Shown piece by piece: positions 5,563 to 6,904 of a stretch of DNA of 6,904 bases (the stretch's first letter is position 1; every line of letters starts with the position of its first letter). Source of the stretch: Anaerolineaceae bacterium UBA5224 (lineage in GTDB: Bacteria > Chloroflexota > Anaerolineae > Anaerolineales > Anaerolineaceae); NCBI GenBank assembly GCA_002409365.1, contig DHUW01000071.1, positions 1 to 6,904 of the forward strand. Direction: 5' to 3'. The position numbers and the translations under genes are program-made. The notes below the pieces were generated by a model. The model searched no databases, was not told the origin of the DNA, and was given only the letters and a program-made list of their open reading frames with translations.

Positions 5563-6597
5563 TTATTCCTTGTTTACCAAGGGCAGGTTGGGCTGCACGT
5601 CAAAATCCAGTGAGTCGGTTTGTCCGAGCACGAGGTGCCGATAGGCTGCCGCGGCAATCATGGCAGCGTTGTCAGTGCACAGATTGATGTGGGGAATATG
5701 CACGCGAAAGCGGGTTTGGGCTCTGAACGTCTCGCGCAGAGCACGGTTTGCGCTCACACCACCAGCCACAATGATATCTTTCGCCTTGAATTCTTCTGCT
5801 GCAGCAATTGCCTTCTCATACAAAGCATCAACAACCGCTTGCTGGAAGCTGGCAGCAATATCGGCGACTGGCAGTTTCTTCCCTGAGCTCTTATATTCTT
5901 CAACTGTCCTCAAAACTGCTGTTTTTAGTCCACTGAAAGAGAAATCCCATGGGGAATCCATGCGCGCCTTGGGGAAGTTGAAAGCCCGTGGATTGCCATT
6001 TTGAGCGGCTTTTTGAATGGATGGTCCGCCCGGATATGCAAGATCAAGTAAGCGAGCGACTTTGTCAAAGGCTTCCCCAGCTGCATCATCGGCGGTATTA
6101 CCAAGGGTTTCGTAATCGAGGTGCCCTTTCATCAGGATCAATTCCGTGTGCCCGCCCGAGACCAACAAGGCAATCAGGGGGAACATCGGCTCCGGACCGG
6201 GCTTGGAATCTGCGGGGTAAAGCCATGCAGAGTAAAGATGACCTTCCAGGTGGTTGACTCCTATGATGGGTAATTCAGAAGAAAGCGCTAAAGCCTTCGC
6301 CATGTTGACACCCACTACAAGTGAGCCTGCCAGGCCGGGACCTCTGGTTACGGCTATGGCATCCAGATCGCTCATTTGCATGTGCGCCTGCTGGAGTGCT
6401 TCGCTGACCACAGCGTGGATCGCACGTACATGCTCCCTGGACGCCAATTCGGGATAAACACCTCCAAACTGGGCGTGCAGGTCGACCTGGCTGGCAATCA
6501 CACTGCTTAAAATGACTCGTCCGCCTTCAACGATCGCAGCTGCGGTTTCGTCACAGGAACTCTCAATTCCCAGCACGCGTAGATAATCTTGTTTCAT
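5563..6597 (-). CDS. tsaD: tRNA N6-adenosine threonylcarbamoyltransferase TsaD
   Basis: Transfers the threonylcarbamoyl group from threonylcarbamoyl-AMP to A37 of tRNAs that read ANN codons, working in the cytoplasm with TsaB and TsaE. From the ATG at 6597 it has 344 residues, normal for the Kae1/TsaD family. The N-terminus VLGIESSCDETAAAIV is the ASKHA nucleotide-binding signature. Metal-binding HLEGH is at 116-120 (His116, His120), followed by LLVSGGHTEL (145-154), DDAAGEAFDK (170-179), SFSGLKTA (220-227), AGGVSAN (278-284) and TDNAAMIA (308-315, Asp309 as the third metal ligand). All key residues are present. The ATG lies one base after the upstream peptidase stop, with GGTGG in the end of that gene as ribosome site. 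A GTG at 6606, overlapping the upstream gene by 8 bases, is the alternative. This coupling suggests translational linkage to the peptidase gene. Confidence 0.97.
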   Translation of the reverse strand: MKQDYLRVLGIESSCDETAAAIVEGGRVILSSVIASQVDLHAQFGGVYPELASREHVRAIHAVVSEALQQAHMQMSDLDAIAVTRGPGLAGSLVVGVNMAKALALSSELPIIGVNHLEGHLYSAWLYPADSKPGPEPMFPLIALLVSGGHTELILMKGHLDYETLGNTADDAAGEAFDKVARLLDLAYPGGPSIQKAAQNGNPRAFNFPKARMDSPWDFSFSGLKTAVLRTVEEYKSSGKKLPVADIAASFQQAVVDALYEKAIAAAEEFKAKDIIVAGGVSANRALRETFRAQTRFRVHIPHINLCTDNAAMIAAAAYRHLVLGQTDSLDFDVQPNLPLVNKE

Positions 6598-6598
6598 C

Positions 6599-6904
6599 TT
6601 AACCACCTTTCATCGGAACCACCAGCTCCATTGGGTAGTCTACGAACTTCTCGAAGTGACCATCCTCAGTCACGTACCAGGTGTCCTCAATACGGATGCC
6701 GTAGTTCTTGCTCGGATAATAAAGTCCCGGTTCAAGTGTGAAGACTGAACCAACCCGCAGAATATTATCAGGGTCGGGTTGACGACCGAGCCAGGGCTTC
6801 TCATGGATATTCAAACCCACACCATGCCCAACGCTGTGAATGTAACCCTCTTCAAAAGCTGGGTTCTGACGGATAGTCTCATGCCCCATTTCTTCAAAAA
6901 GTTC
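6599..6904 (-). CDS. M24-family metallopeptidase (Xaa-Pro peptidase type), C-terminal part only
   Basis: The last 101 residues of a pita-bread-fold (M24) dinuclear metallopeptidase; the start lies beyond the right edge. Three of the five family metal ligands are visible: the His in SVGHGVGLNIHEKPWL, the Glu in TLEPGLYYP and the Glu in GIRIEDTWYV. The two Asp ligands would be in the missing part. The RIED ending and the GHGVG...HE pattern favour Xaa-Pro aminopeptidase or dipeptidase (PepP/PepQ) over methionine aminopeptidase. Such enzymes remove N-terminal residues next to proline in cytoplasmic peptide turnover. The frame remains open through the last base (reading ELFEE before Met-Gly-His), so the Met codon at 6889 is internal. 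The stop (TAA, 6599-6601) is one base from the tsaD ATG. Confidence 0.93.
   Translation of the reverse strand, partial: ELFEEMGHETIRQNPAFEEGYIHSVGHGVGLNIHEKPWLGRQPDPDNILRVGSVFTLEPGLYYPSKNYGIRIEDTWYVTEDGHFEKFVDYPMELVVPMKGG

Overview
The window holds seven genes, all on the minus strand, so it reads right to left. It suggests a free-living anaerobe of the Chloroflexota, most likely class Anaerolineae. The grounds are the style of the exported proteins (Pro/Thr-rich spacers after the membrane anchor, LysM-M23 proteins with one N-terminal membrane segment, short lipid-anchored M1-type peptidases), the moderate base composition and the Shine-Dalgarno-led genes. This placement is inference from protein style; no rRNA or other marker is present to settle it.

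Right part (about 6904 to 4889) is a tight cluster of four genes in apparent operon order. First comes the C-terminal end of an M24 (Xaa-Pro type) metallopeptidase, cut by the window edge. Its stop is followed one base later by tsaD, the tRNA threonylcarbamoyladenosine synthesis subunit. Three bases after the tsaD stop (if a TTG start is used) lies a 69-residue zinc-ribbon protein of unknown role. After 44 bases comes an OsmC-family protein of the YhfA type. These look like housekeeping and cytoplasmic functions.

Between 4888 and 4678 is a gene-free stretch with several inverted repeats but no convincing terminator or RNA gene.

Left part (4677 to 1) is devoted to the cell surface. Two paralogous M1-like zinc metallopeptidase lipoproteins flank a membrane-anchored LysM/M23 peptidoglycan hydrolase. 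The second paralog is cut by the left edge. The hydrolase has its own near-consensus promoter, with overlapping inverted repeats across its -35 box, and a strong intrinsic terminator. Each peptidase gene has a similar extended -10-like element just upstream. The three genes therefore look like separate transcription units of related theme (surface peptide digestion and cell-wall remodelling) rather than one operon.

The 309-base gap between the hydrolase stop and the left-hand peptidase start contains two diverged copies of a 60-base direct repeat, 96 bases apart, which no gene explains.

I see no phage, insertion sequence, CRISPR array, toxin-antitoxin or defence module. The most noteworthy points are the two M1-like paralogs with an altered GAMEN-type motif, the exact 148-residue duplication inside the LysM protein, the palindromes over its promoter, and the in-frame 96-base repeat. 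None of them amounts to a clearly new system.
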